Positions 7,027 through 16,132 are shown, counted from the first letter of the stretch. The stretch: DNA of 22,417 bases from Acidobacteriota bacterium (GCA_003165615.1 PLWR01000389.1:3577-25993), one strand, 5' to 3'. Notes: generated from the letters alone by a model not told the origin. Program-made: numbers and translations.

Positions 7027-7186
7027 CAGGGATTAGGGGCTGGGGATTAGGGGTTAGGGATTCGGAATCAGCGGTTAGAATTAAGGGAAGCTTTGGATTC
7101 ATTGAGTCTGCAATCCTGGCCTGAATTCCCAATTCCGGATCCGATGTCCAAAACCCTAACCCCTACTCCCCAGTCCCCAGTCCCTG
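7027..7186. repeat. Inverted pair of G-rich GGGATTAGGGG-type repeats (G-quadruplex-like)
   Basis: A 33-nt tract at 7027-7059 (runs of 3-4 G separated by CT, ATTA and TTA) and the reverse complement of 7154-7186 align over their full length with few mismatches. Both begin CAGGGA and end GTAGGGGTTAGGG or ATTAGGGGTTAGGG. Each arm has four consecutive G-runs, on the plus strand at the left arm and the minus strand at the right arm. They fill most of the gap between mutM and the Rieske gene. The 94 bp between the arms show no gene. Confidence 0.65.
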
Positions 7187-7190
7187 CTCT

Positions 7191-7496
7191 TTAGACTCCC
7201 ACCTTGATATCGGCGCCCTCAACCTCGACGGGAAAGGTGGTCAATTGGATGGCGTTATTTCCGACTTTTTCGCCCGTGCACACGTTGTACTCCCACATGT
7301 GCCAGGGGCAACTGATAACCTCTCCCTCCAGAATGCCTTCGCCGAGGGGCCCACCCTGATGGACGCAGGTATTATCGGTGGCGAAAATCTTTCCTCCGAC
7401 ATTATAGAGGGCGATGTCGATCCCGTTCACTGACACGGTCATTGCCGTTCCCGGCTTCAAGTCTGATGTGCTTGCGACCTTCACAAAGTTAGGCAT
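7191..7496 (-). CDS. Rieske-type [2Fe-2S] ferredoxin
   Basis: The 101-residue soluble protein has a Rieske domain with C44 and H46 (CVHQGGPLGEG) and C63 and H66 (CPWHMWEYNVCTG), the four ligands of a Rieske [2Fe-2S] centre. It has no signal peptide or membrane segment and resembles the small ferredoxins of bacterial dioxygenase systems and NirD-like proteins, which pass electrons to an oxygenase or reductase. The chosen start is ATG 7494-7496 (MPNFVKVAST), preceded by AAGGAG 6 nt upstream; the TTG at 7517 would overlap this ribosome site. No oxygenase or reductase partner is next to it. Confidence 0.9.
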   Translation of the reverse strand: MPNFVKVASTSDLKPGTAMTVSVNGIDIALYNVGGKIFATDNTCVHQGGPLGEGILEGEVISCPWHMWEYNVCTGEKVGNNAIQLTTFPVEVEGADIKVGV

Positions 7497-7523
7497 GTCG
7501 ATCTCCTTGACACTCAATGATAA

Positions 7524-7704
7524 TCCGCAGATTACTCAGATTTCATAGATGAGGCAGGCGGAAGAAAAAAGCAAAGAGCGGGCGCGATTCGCCCAGGCAA
7601 ACAGGCCCCGCGACAATTCGGCCGACCCATACAGCCTCAATGGAAATACGGGATCGTCACGCCTTGTCTTTACCGCTTTCTATTCTTTCTGTGCAATCTG
7701 TGGA
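7524..7704. repeat. Inverted pair of CAGATTACTCAGA-type short repeats
   Basis: TCCGCAGATTACTCAGA (7524-7540) and TCTGTGCAATCTGTGGA (7688-7704) are inverted copies differing at 3 of 17 positions. They bound the roughly 220-bp gap between the Rieske start and the nuoB stop. No gene or clear promoter was recognised between them. Confidence 0.5.
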
Positions 7705-7718
7705 CTAAAGAAGTTGTT

Positions 7719-8294
7719 TTAGCCGATCTGAACAAATTCCGGTGTCCCCGCCTTGCCGATGCGAACGGATTTCTTGAAGTCCTCCATCATGCTGTGGTCA
7801 AGACGCACATCCGTTGGCCGTTTCCCAATGGTCATGCCGTCGATTTTCTCTTGCAGTTTCAGCAAGGCATAAAAGAGGTTTTCCGGGCGGGGCGGACAGC
7901 CCACTACGTAGACATCCACGGGCACGATCTTGTCCACACCCTGCAACACGGCGTAAGTGTTGAAGGGCCCGCCGACGCTGGAGCAGGCGCCCATGGAGAT
8001 GCACCATTTCGGGTCCGGCATCTGCTCCCAGATGCGCTTGACCACCGGCGCCATTTTCAGGGTGACGGTACCGGCCACGATCATCAAGTCCGCCTGACGG
8101 GGGCTGGGGCGAAAGACCTCGGCGCCGAAGCGCGCCATGTCAAACCGCGACGTGGTGGAAGCGATCATTTCAATGGCGCAGCACGCCAACCCGAACGTCA
8201 GCGGCCAGAGGGAGGACTTGCGCGCCCAATTGAAAACATAATCCACGGAGGTAATGACAAAGTTCTTTTCGAATCGATTCTCGATAAATCCCAT
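7719..8294 (-). CDS. nuoB: NADH-quinone oxidoreductase subunit B (NuoB), isolated from other nuo genes
   Basis: The 191-residue protein carries [21 protein letters not shown] and VVGCPPRPE. Cysteines C38, C39, C104 and C133 have the 65- and 29-residue spacings of the four N2 [4Fe-4S] ligands in complex I subunit B. N2 is the terminal cluster that hands electrons to quinone. The start chosen is ATG 8292-8294 ([10 protein letters not shown]), because the in-frame extension back to 8501 encodes a basic, non-conserved leader. The neighbours are a Rieske gene and a divergent glycosyltransferase, and no nuoA, C or D is in the window. Either this species keeps nuoB apart from the main nuo operon, or it is a second copy. 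Cysteine conservation argues for function. Confidence 0.92.
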   Translation of the reverse strand: MGFIENRFEKNFVITSVDYVFNWARKSSLWPLTFGLACCAIEMIASTTSRFDMARFGAEVFRPSPRQADLMIVAGTVTLKMAPVVKRIWEQMPDPKWCISMGACSSVGGPFNTYAVLQGVDKIVPVDVYVVGCPPRPENLFYALLKLQEKIDGMTIGKRPTDVRLDHSMMEDFKKSVRIGKAGTPEFVQIG

Positions 8295-8539
8295 ACCCCA
8301 GCCTCGTTCTGCCGCGAATGCCAGGTAGTTTTGTCGCCGGCGTTGCGGTCGCGACCCATTATACCCTGAGGCCGGTGATGGCCCGAAATATTTCCCGCGC
8401 GCACGCGATGGGCGAGAGTGATACATTTGCAATTCCCGCCGCCGATAGGGTAAGGGAACAACGCGCCAAAACACTTGCTCTAAATGCCGAAGATGTAGCA
8501 CGCTGGGTTGAAGGAAGCTGAATCCTTCAAGGACACAGG

Positions 8540-10387
8540 TTGAAAATCATGGCGAATGAAGCAAACGCTGAGGCACGCGCCCCCGAACAAAAGGGTGATG
8601 TGAACCAAGGGGTGGGAATTCCTTGGCACGCTTCCGGGATTCCGGCATGGTGGGGGATCGCCGTGGTTCTCGCCCTGACGTTTGCGGTCTATACCCCCAC
8701 GCTTCGCTATCAGTTCGTACACGACGATCGCGGGCAGATCGTGGAGAATCCCGCGGTTCGCTCCTGGCATGCGGTCCCCACCTACTTTACGGCGCACGCA
8801 TGGGCGGGAGTAATGCCCGATGAGTGGGTGAACTATTACCGCCCAATTTTCATGTTGTGGCTGCGATGCAATGATGCGGTATTTGGAAATCAGGCCTGGG
8901 GTTGGCACCTCTCGACCATCCTGGCCCACGTCCTCGCCACACTTCTCGTGTACCTCCTGGTGTGGCGATTGGGAACCGATCGTAATGTGGCGCTATTAGC
9001 GGCGCTGATTTTCGGTCTCCATCCCGCGCATATTGAAGGTGTCGCCTGGATTTCCGGCGTCACTGAACCGCTCTTGGGAATGTTCTTGATTGGCTCATTC
9101 CTGGCTTACTTGCAGTCGGGCGTCGAGGGTACGGGTGGGCTCAAATGGAAAGTGACTTCCCTAACCTTATTTGCATTCGCCATGCTGGAGAAAGAGACTG
9201 CGCTGATCCTTCCCGGGCTATTGCTGGTCTACGAGTGGATTTTTGGCAGGGAGTGGGGAAGACGGCCCGAATTGAGGGAAATTCAAACGTGGTGCGGAGA
9301 AGCTTTCGGCAAGATCTGGCCCTACTTCTTCCTCGTTGCCCTTTATGTTCCCGCGCGGATTTACGCCTTGAAGGGGTTTAATCACGTCGTGACTCCGCTC
9401 AGCACGGCGCAGTTGGTCTCTACCTGGCCTTCGCTCGCGGCGTTTTGGGTTCGCCACCTGATCTGGCCGGCCGGCCTCAGTACCTATTATAATTTTCCCG
9501 CGGTACTCCACCCCACGCTGGGGAATTTCATACTCCCCGGCATCTTCATTGCCGGTGTGGGGGTCGGAGTGTACGCCTGCGTGCGGAGTTCCCGCCTGGC
9601 CACCTTCTTCGCGGTTTGGCTGGCGCTGCCCTTAATCCCGATCCTCAATCTCCGCGTCTTTAATGCCAACGACTTCGCCCACGACCGGTACCTGTACTTA
9701 CCGTCAGTGGGTCTGGCCGTCCTCGTGGCCATGCTGCTGAAGAAAGTGTGCTCGGGACCGCCTCGATGGCTGGGCGTTCCCGCTTCGCTTTGGGCGATTG
9801 TTTTGTGCCTGGCCGCGTTGATGAGTTATGGAACCATCACCGAGAGTTTCTACTTTAAAGACAATCTAACTTTTTACGCATATAACCTTACGAAGTCGCC
9901 TCACAATCCCGACGCCGAGTCCAACTACGCCTCCATACTGGCGGAGGGCGGCCAGTATGGCCCTGCTATCGAAGCATTCCTCGACGCGGTCAACTACAAT
10001 CCGACCTATTGGACCCCCACCTACAACCTGGCCCTCACTTACTACAAAATCGGAAACATTCCGGAAGCGGAAAGGTATTTTCTCCGGGCGATCCAAATCA
10101 ATCCCAACAAATCGGACGAATATTTTTACCTGGGCATGACGCGCTTCAAAACCGGTCACACCCCCGAGGCCATTGCTTCCCTGCGGCAGGCCATCGCCAT
10201 TCACCCTAATGGCTTTGCTTATCATTTGGCGCTGGGATTAATGCTGAAAACCCAGGGCGACCTGACCGGGGCACTCCAGGAATTCAAGGTGGAACTGGCA
10301 AACAATCCGGGGCAGAAAGCGGCGGTGGGGCAAGTACAGGAGATCGAAAACCAATTGCAGGCGCAACACGGAGGCGGCCACCCGTGA
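8540..10387 (+). CDS. GT-C membrane glycosyltransferase with C-terminal TPRs, subtype A (TMTC/PMT-like), copy A1
   Basis: This is a 615-residue multi-spanning protein. The first membrane segment (about 35-53) is followed by [13 protein letters not shown], with D62-D63 placed like the catalytic acid of GT-C enzymes. Next come YYRPI (99-103), [17 protein letters not shown] (161-177) and further hydrophobic segments. From about 455 there are four or so TPR units (such as [20 protein letters not shown] and [20 protein letters not shown]). TMTC/PMT-like enzymes move a sugar, typically mannose, from a polyprenyl-phosphate carrier to an acceptor outside the cytoplasm; donor and acceptor here are unknown. 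TTG 8540 has AAGGA 6 nt upstream, and ATG 8549 is an alternative start. This is the only plus-strand member of the five-copy array, and it is most like the copy at 16314-18074. Confidence 0.8.
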   Translation: MKIMANEANAEARAPEQKGDVNQGVGIPWHASGIPAWWGIAVVLALTFAVYTPTLRYQFVHDDRGQIVENPAVRSWHAVPTYFTAHAWAGVMPDEWVNYYRPIFMLWLRCNDAVFGNQAWGWHLSTILAHVLATLLVYLLVWRLGTDRNVALLAALIFGLHPAHIEGVAWISGVTEPLLGMFLIGSFLAYLQSGVEGTGGLKWKVTSLTLFAFAMLEKETALILPGLLLVYEWIFGREWGRRPELREIQTWCGEAFGKIWPYFFLVALYVPARIYALKGFNHVVTPLSTAQLVSTWPSLAAFWVRHLIWPAGLSTYYNFPAVLHPTLGNFILPGIFIAGVGVGVYACVRSSRLATFFAVWLALPLIPILNLRVFNANDFAHDRYLYLPSVGLAVLVAMLLKKVCSGPPRWLGVPASLWAIVLCLAALMSYGTITESFYFKDNLTFYAYNLTKSPHNPDAESNYASILAEGGQYGPAIEAFLDAVNYNPTYWTPTYNLALTYYKIGNIPEAERYFLRAIQINPNKSDEYFYLGMTRFKTGHTPEAIASLRQAIAIHPNGFAYHLALGLMLKTQGDLTGALQEFKVELANNPGQKAAVGQVQEIENQLQAQHGGGHP

Positions 10388-10458
10388 GGGCCGGCGGTCT
10401 TGAAGATGTCGGCTTGACCGGCGATGGGATTGTCGGGGCCGGGGAGTGGTTTTCCCAG

Positions 10459-10474
10459 TTCTGAGACAGCCTCC
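10459..10474 (+). repeat. Copy of a dispersed repeat core (TTCTGAGACAGCCTCC)
   Basis: The same core occurs in inverse orientation at 22022-22036 next to a related arm at 22043-22058. Here it is flanked by CCCAG (10454-10458) and CTGGG (10473-10477), giving a 5-bp stem in the gap between the convergent A1 and B1 genes. Confidence 0.5.
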
Positions 10475-10528
10475 TGGGGGGAGAGGGAAGTAAATTCAGA
10501 TCGCTCGCCGCTGCGCTTTCGCAAGAAT

Positions 10529-12310
10529 CTAAGGAGAGGGCACTTCACTGCGGACGCGCGCGGCGCCAGCCTTGTCGCCGGCAGCTTCCAGTGCCGCCGC
10601 CTCGGCCATATAGGCCTGGAAATAGGTGGGATCCACTTCGCGCGCTACATGGAATTGTTCCGCTGCCTGCGCCGGCTTGCCCATTTTCAGCCAACATGTT
10701 CCCAGAAAGAATCGCGCTCCCGTGTCCATGGGATCCAGACGCACCACATGTTGAAAATATTCCGCCGCCTGCGGGTAGTCACGGCGAGGGAAGTAGAACG
10801 AACCCAGCACATTGTAGGCGAAGGTATAATCCGGCAACAGGTGGACGGCCTTGTCAAAGTAGTCGAGTGCCTCCTGCTCGCGCCCCTGAAGGAGAGCGAC
10901 CTGGCCCAGCCCGATGTAGGCGTCATATATCACGGCAGGAGTCGGACGGAGGCTTTGCGCATTCAGCCGCAGGGCGGTTTGGAATTCACGGGCCGCGCCA
11001 TCCAAGTCACCTGCCTGGAATTGCAAGTTCACACCATGAGAGACATGCACTTCGGCGGTATTGGCCGATACGGCGAGCGAGTAGTCCGACAGCGCGTCAT
11101 TGTCATGCCAGTGGGGGATAGTTCGCACGGTTTGTGCCGCCCACAACGCCACCACAACCGCCAGGGCGGGGATGACCACCCGGTCGAGGTGGGCATGGGG
11201 AAGATGCAGCGGCAACCATTCGCAACCCAGATATCCGAGCGCCAGGCAAAGACCCACGGAGGGCAAATAGGAAAATCGATCGGCAACCAATGGGATACTG
11301 AGGTAGCGATAGTTGAGGCAGGGAATGAGCGTGATAAACCACCAGAGGATGAGGAAGCACAATCGGGGTTCGCGCTTGCGCCCCACGCCAGCGGCAGCAA
11401 TAATCAGCAGCGCTGCCCAGGGCCAGGGTGAACGCAGGCTGGCCGCGAGATCGAAAGAACGGAAAACATTGAGGTGAGCAGGCCAGAAGAACAAGCGGGC
11501 ATGCTGGCCCAGCAATCCCACTGCCACCCGGGCAACCTGCCAATTGAAATCCCGTAGGCGGGATGTTTCCGAGAAGTTGCCCATCACCAACACGCGGATG
11601 GCCACGCAAACCGCAACCGCTGCCGCGTAAGGAAGCCAGCTTACCGCTCGCCGGGACCATTTCTGGGCAGATGATTGGCAGAACCAGTAAGCCACCAGGA
11701 GCAGAGGAAAACTGAACCCCACCTCCTTGAAAAAGAGGGCGGGAAAATAGACCAACGCGGCCGCTACGTGCCCCCGGAAGTTCCCGGGTGATTGGTCCTC
11801 AGCCTGCAGAAACATCAAAAATCCCAACAAACAGAAGAAAGTACACCCGATTTCGGGAATTGCGGCCGCCCATGCCACTGCCTCAACATGCAGCGGGTAC
11901 ACCGTCCACAGCAACGCGCCGGCGAACGCTGCCAATTCGTTCGGAAGGATTCTACGGGCGATTCGGTATACTACCCAAATGGTAAGGGCGTAAAGAATGA
12001 GTTGGACGGAGTGATAGGCGAAGGGATTGGAACCGGCCACCCTGTAGACGAGCCAATAGGTGAAGATGTGCAGCGGTCGGTAAAAACTGGCCTGCGCAAA
12101 GCCCCCGGCGAACGACCACACCCGCCCCAGAAAAATGCGCCTCCACAGGTGCGGGTTCTTGATGAAGGGGTTTTTCAGGATCTGCTCAATGTCGTCAGAA
12201 ACAAACCCGCAACTCAGGACTCCCTGGTAGAAAACAATCGCTACCAGTATCAGCAGCCAACTGCCCACGGCATGATGCTTCTTGAGCAGATCATTCAAAC
12301 GGGCCAACAA
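10529..12310 (-). CDS. GT-C membrane glycosyltransferase with TPRs, subtype B, copy B1
   Basis: The 593-residue protein has a membrane anchor (about 17-34), then CGFVSDDIEQILKNP with D39-D40, FYRPL (77-81), and LLWTVYPLHVEAVAW (133-147). The remainder is polytopic to about 410, followed by about five TPRs (419-590). The family role is sugar transfer from a lipid carrier on the outer face of the membrane. The conserved His before Pro in this motif (HPLH in copies B2 and B3, HPxH in A1 and A2) is Tyr138 here, so activity may differ. The start is TTG 12308-12310, preceded by GGGGGAG at 7 nt and blocked upstream by an in-frame TGA. Copy B2 ends 34 bp upstream, so the two are probably cotranscribed. 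By hand count, 62 of the first 100 residues match B2. Confidence 0.8.
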   Translation of the reverse strand: MLARLNDLLKKHHAVGSWLLILVAIVFYQGVLSCGFVSDDIEQILKNPFIKNPHLWRRIFLGRVWSFAGGFAQASFYRPLHIFTYWLVYRVAGSNPFAYHSVQLILYALTIWVVYRIARRILPNELAAFAGALLWTVYPLHVEAVAWAAAIPEIGCTFFCLLGFLMFLQAEDQSPGNFRGHVAAALVYFPALFFKEVGFSFPLLLVAYWFCQSSAQKWSRRAVSWLPYAAAVAVCVAIRVLVMGNFSETSRLRDFNWQVARVAVGLLGQHARLFFWPAHLNVFRSFDLAASLRSPWPWAALLIIAAAGVGRKREPRLCFLILWWFITLIPCLNYRYLSIPLVADRFSYLPSVGLCLALGYLGCEWLPLHLPHAHLDRVVIPALAVVVALWAAQTVRTIPHWHDNDALSDYSLAVSANTAEVHVSHGVNLQFQAGDLDGAAREFQTALRLNAQSLRPTPAVIYDAYIGLGQVALLQGREQEALDYFDKAVHLLPDYTFAYNVLGSFYFPRRDYPQAAEYFQHVVRLDPMDTGARFFLGTCWLKMGKPAQAAEQFHVAREVDPTYFQAYMAEAAALEAAGDKAGAARVRSEVPSP

Positions 12311-12344
12311 TGTTCAACTCCCCCGTAAACTCCGAGGACCCACA

Positions 12345-14120
12345 CTAGGGTTTTGGGATCGATGCCCGGACGCGCGCCGCTCCCGCCTTATCGCCCGCCG
12401 CCTCCAGTGCTGCCGCCTCTGCCACAAAGGCCTGGAAAAATTCGGGATCCACAACGCGCGCCGCGTGGAACTGATCCGCCGCCGGGGCCGGCTGCGCCAG
12501 TTTCACCAAACAGGTCCCGAGATAAAACCGCGCATTCGTGTCCAGTGGGTTTGCTTGCACGGCCAGGCGGAAGTACCCCGCAGCCCGCGCGTAATCACCG
12601 CGTGGAAAATAAACCGAGCCCAGAACCAGGTAGGCAAAGCCGAGGTTCGGCTGCAGGTGCACCGCCTTGTTAAAGTAGTCGAGGGCCTCCGCCTCGCGGC
12701 CCTGATTCAGTGCGATCTGGCCCAGACCAATGTAGGAGTCGTATTCAACTGGTGACAGAGGGCGCAGGCTTTCGGCGTTCAGCCGCAGGGCAGTGCGGAA
12801 CTCCCGGGCGGCGCCCTCCATGTCATGATCGCGGAGTTGCAAGACCACACCGTGAGAAACGTGTGCCGGGGCGGCATTGGGCGAAACGCATAGCGCATAT
12901 TCATACAGGGTATCGTTGTCGCGCCAATGGGGAATGGCCCGCGCGATTTGAACCGCCCAAAGCGCCCCCACGGCCACCAGCGCGCCCATGGCAACCGGAG
13001 TGGGATGGAGATGCGGAAATCGTCTCGGCGCCCATGCGAAGGCAACGTATCCGAGCGCCAGGCAAAGACCTACGGAAGGCAAATAGGAGAATTGATCCTC
13101 CACGAGCGGGAAACTCAACTGGCGATAGTCAAGGCACGGCATAAGCGTCACGATCCACCAGAGCACCAGGAAACTCAAAAGGGGATCGCGCTTTCGCCCG
13201 ATAAAGGCCGCCGCGAGAATCACGAGTGCGGCCCAGGGCCAGGGCGAATGGAGACTCTCGGCGAGCCGGAATTCCCGAAATTCGCTGAGGCGAATGGGCC
13301 AGAAAAACAGCTTGGCATGCTGGCCCAGCAATCCTGCCGCCGCCCACGCCACCCGCGGTTTGAAACCTCGGACCGGAGAGATGGAAGAAAAGTGGCCCAT
13401 CACCGCCACGCGAATCACCGCGCAAATCGCGGCGGCCGTTACGTAGGGAAGCCAATGGACCGCCCGCCGCAACCAGGGACCTGAGAAACACAACCAATAG
13501 GTCAGAATAAGAAGGGGGAAAGTGAAAGCCTGCTCCTTGAAGAACAGCGCCGGGAAGAAAACTGCTGCCGCCAAAGCGTGTTGGCGCAAGCTCGGTGGCG
13601 ACTGGGCCTCGGCCCGCAAAAAAAACAAGAACCCCAGCAGACAGAAGAGTCCGCACTCGATGTCAGGAATCGCGGATGCCCACGCCACCGCCTCAACGTG
13701 CAAGGGGTGCAGCGTCCACAACAATGCCCCCGCAAACGCTGCGAACTCATTGGGAAGGAGCTTGCGGGCGATCCGGTACACCATCCAAATGGCGAGGGAG
13801 TAGAGGATGAGCTGGAATAAGTGGTAGCCAACGGGACGGAGGCCGTCCACCCGGCAAACCAGCCAAAGCGAGAAGACTCCCAAAGGCCGATAAAAACTGC
13901 CCTGCGCTGCATGCCCGAGGAAGGACCACATGGGCGCCAGGAAAATCCGTTTCCACAAGTGCGCATTCTTGATATACGGGTTCTCGAGAATCAGCATGAC
14001 GTCGTCGTATACAAAGCCACACGTCAGAACTCCCCGGAAGAAGATTACAGCCACCAGGATCAGCAGCCAACTGCTTGCGGCGCGATACTTCTTTAGAAGG
14101 CCATCCAGAAAGGTCAACAA
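12345..14120 (-). CDS. GT-C membrane glycosyltransferase with TPRs, subtype B, copy B2
   Basis: The 591-residue protein has an N-terminal membrane segment (17-34), CGFVYDDVMLILENP with D39-D40, SFYRPL (75-80) and the complete LHPLHVEAVAW motif (137-147, H138). Several membrane segments follow, then a C-terminal TPR block of about five repeats (from about 417; includes YIGLGQIALNQGREAEALDY). It has the same inferred role as its neighbours: transfer of a lipid-linked sugar. The start is TTG 14118-14120. The 17-bp stretch GGAGTTGAACATTGTTG, spanning ribosome site and start, is identical to that of copy B1, which supports both the start choice and a recent duplication. Two overlapping promoter matches lie just upstream (14156-14191). 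All key motifs are intact, making this the most canonical B copy. Confidence 0.82.
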   Translation of the reverse strand: MLTFLDGLLKKYRAASSWLLILVAVIFFRGVLTCGFVYDDVMLILENPYIKNAHLWKRIFLAPMWSFLGHAAQGSFYRPLGVFSLWLVCRVDGLRPVGYHLFQLILYSLAIWMVYRIARKLLPNEFAAFAGALLWTLHPLHVEAVAWASAIPDIECGLFCLLGFLFFLRAEAQSPPSLRQHALAAAVFFPALFFKEQAFTFPLLILTYWLCFSGPWLRRAVHWLPYVTAAAICAVIRVAVMGHFSSISPVRGFKPRVAWAAAGLLGQHAKLFFWPIRLSEFREFRLAESLHSPWPWAALVILAAAFIGRKRDPLLSFLVLWWIVTLMPCLDYRQLSFPLVEDQFSYLPSVGLCLALGYVAFAWAPRRFPHLHPTPVAMGALVAVGALWAVQIARAIPHWRDNDTLYEYALCVSPNAAPAHVSHGVVLQLRDHDMEGAAREFRTALRLNAESLRPLSPVEYDSYIGLGQIALNQGREAEALDYFNKAVHLQPNLGFAYLVLGSVYFPRGDYARAAGYFRLAVQANPLDTNARFYLGTCLVKLAQPAPAADQFHAARVVDPEFFQAFVAEAAALEAAGDKAGAARVRASIPKP

Positions 14121-14155
14121 TGTTCAACTCCGCGTCAAATCTGAAACCCCACGAA

Positions 14156-14191
14156 AGAATAATCTATACGTAAATAATATCAAACTTACAA
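14156..14191 (-). promoter_or_regulatory. AT-rich promoter candidate before copy B2
   Basis: Two overlapping sigma-70 matches exist on the minus strand: TTGATA (14178-14183), 16-nt spacer, TATTCT (14156-14161); and TTGTAA (14186-14191), 17-nt spacer, TATAGA (14163-14168). The AT-rich patch stands out from GC-rich surroundings and would start a B2-B1 transcript about 30-40 nt before the TTG codon. Confidence 0.5.
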
Positions 14192-14235
14192 CAGAGTATC
14201 CGGCCGCCTTCAACGCTTCCAATGCCCCGGTGTAG

Positions 14236-16014
14236 TTATTGTTTCGGGATCAATGCCCGGACGCGCGCCGCCTCCGCCTTCTCGCCCGCCGCCTCCCACG
14301 CGCGCGCCTCCGCCGCGTAAGCTTCCAGATAAGTCGAGTCCGTTTCGCGCGCCGCACGAAATTGCGCCGCGGCCTGGCGGGGCTCGCCGAGTTTCAAATA
14401 ACAAGTCCCCAGATAAAAGCGTGACTCCTCTTCCTGGGGATCGAGTTCCACGGCCTTCTGGAAATAGACCTTCGCCTGGGCATAGTCGCCGCGCGGGAAA
14501 TAGACGATGCCGAGGGATTTGTAGGCGAGGCTGTTGCCAGGCACCACCCGCAACGCCTGGTTGTAATCATCAATGGCTTCTTGCACGCGTCACTGGAGGT
14601 TGGCAACCTGGCCCAGCAACACGTAACAGTCGGTGGTAACCCCGGCCAGCGGCCGTTCACTGGCCAGGTTAAGCTTGATGGCCAGCCGATACTCCTCGGC
14701 GGCCGCGTCCATTTTCCCGTCCCTCTGCTGTAGGACCACACCGTGCAGCATGTGGGCCAGCGCGGAGTTGGGCGAGGCCAGGTAGGCCTGACCCCACAAG
14801 GAAACATTGTCGTGCCAGCGGGGGACCGAACGCACGTCTTGAACGGTCCACAGCGCCATCAGAACCCCCAGAACCAGAACCAGGGCCGGAGCAGCTTTGG
14901 GGCGCGCCAGACGGCGTGGCAACCAATCGAGCGCAAAGGATGCGAGGGCCAGGCAAGGGCCCACGGTGGGCAGAAACGAGAAGCGGTCTGCCACCGGCAA
15001 GTTCACTTGGCGAACATCCAGACAGGGCAGCAAGGTTACTCCCCACCAGATGATCAGAAAGCCCAGCATAGGCTCCCGCTTGCGGAGCAAAAGCGCCGCT
15101 ACGAGAATCAACAAGGTGACCACGGGCCACGCTGAGTGCAGGCTGGCCCCCAAATCAAATGAACGGAATATCGAAAGATACAAAGGCCAGAAGAAAAGTC
15201 TGGCATGCTGGCCCATCAAACCCAGGGCTACCGCCCCTATGCGCCATGTGGGCTGAAATAAATTGTGTGCTTCCGAAAAGCGGCCCAGCACTGTAATCCG
15301 AATGGCCAGGTAAGCCGCCACGGCGGCGGCGAACATCGTCCAGTGAAGAACCTTCCTCTTCCAGGAAGTTCTCCCGGGAAAGTAGAACCAGTAAATCAAA
15401 ATGACTAGGGGAAAGGTGAGCGCCATTTCCTTGAAGAACAAGGCTGGAAAGAAGGCGGCAACAGCAAGTATGTAGCGGCCCAGGGGCTGGTCTACCGATC
15501 GTTCGGCGCGAACAAAGAGTAGAAATGCAAGTAAATAGAAGTATGCCGCGCCCAGATCCGGGAGCGCTGAAATCCAGGCCACCGTTTCCACATGCAAGGG
15601 GTGTAGCGCCCAGAGCAAAGTTCCCACAAACGCCACCAGCGAGTTCGGTAATAGTTCGCAGGCCAGCCGGAAAACCAGCCACACCGCGGCGGCGTAGAAG
15701 AGTAGGAGAGCAAGGTGGAAAACAGCAGGGTTGGGGCCTTTTATACGGTACAAGGCCCAATAAACTATGAATTGCAGTGGCCGATACATGTTGTCACGTT
15801 GCGCCGGTCCGCGGAACGACCACACGGATCCCGTGAAAATACGCGTCCAAAGGCCGGGATTTCTGAGGCAGGGGTTTTCGAGAATCTGGGGGATGTCATC
15901 GTGCACAAGCAGGTTGGAAAGCGTGCCGCAAAAGACCACATAAGTGGTGAGGAACAGTACCCCTCCCGCCAAACGCGGATGATCTTGAATCCATCGGTTC
16001 CATTGTTCGAGCAA
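14236..16014 (-). pseudogene. GT-C membrane glycosyltransferase with TPRs, subtype B, copy B3, interrupted by an in-frame TGA
   Basis: The frame begins at TTG 16012-16014 (GAGG 7 nt upstream) and runs for 592 codons, but codon 475 is TGA (14590-14592). The membrane domain is complete: LVHDDIPQILENP with D39-D40, MYRPL (77-81), ALHPLHVETVAWISALPD (136-153). The stop sits in the second or third TPR, at the glycine of LQGR in copies B1 and B2 (LLQGREQEA; here LQ-stop-RVQEA), so a single GGA-to-TGA change explains it. The reading frame downstream stays open to 14236 and still encodes good TPRs (QEAIDDYNQALRVVPGNSLA). This is either a recent nonsense mutation, a truncated but active 474-residue enzyme lacking about 118 residues, or a sequencing error. 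A GTG at 14584-14586 could restart translation but lacks a clear ribosome site. Confidence 0.8.
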
Positions 16015-16104
16015 GAGTTGGCCTCACGTCGAAACTCATCGCGGGAATCTGCCCGAGCCGGAACACTCGACTGGCCCGCGCTAGTTGATCGGAAATTCGG
16101 GTAG

Positions 16105-16132
16105 ATTATAGCTGCAATTGGCTGGGGGACAA
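16105..16132 (-). promoter_or_regulatory. Promoter candidate before copy B3
   Basis: On the minus strand a perfect -10 box TATAAT (16105-16110) is preceded by a 16-nt spacer and TTGTCC (16127-16132, 4 of 6 matches). It lies about 90 bp before the TTG start at 16014, in the 299-bp gap after copy A2. Apart from this and a small inverted repeat near 16215-16254, I see nothing in that gap. Confidence 0.5.

Noticed and set aside
6216..7124. 302-codon plus-strand frame opposite mutM
   Set aside because: It lies antisense to an unmistakable MutM with its zinc finger and PELPE terminus; no domain is recognisable in it.
8295..8501. 69-residue N-terminal extension of NuoB
   Set aside because: The extension is basic and non-conserved in character; starting at MGFIENRF gives a normal NuoB length.
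10424..11431. 335-codon plus-strand frame opposite copy B1
   Set aside because: It overlaps the TPR and membrane domain of B1 in antisense and has no recognisable features.
14590..14592. TGA read as an amino acid (recoding or alternative genetic code) in copy B3
   Set aside because: TGA is used as an ordinary stop by several intact genes here, including thiC, A1 and the TonB receptor, and no recoding signal is visible; a nonsense mutation or base error is simpler.
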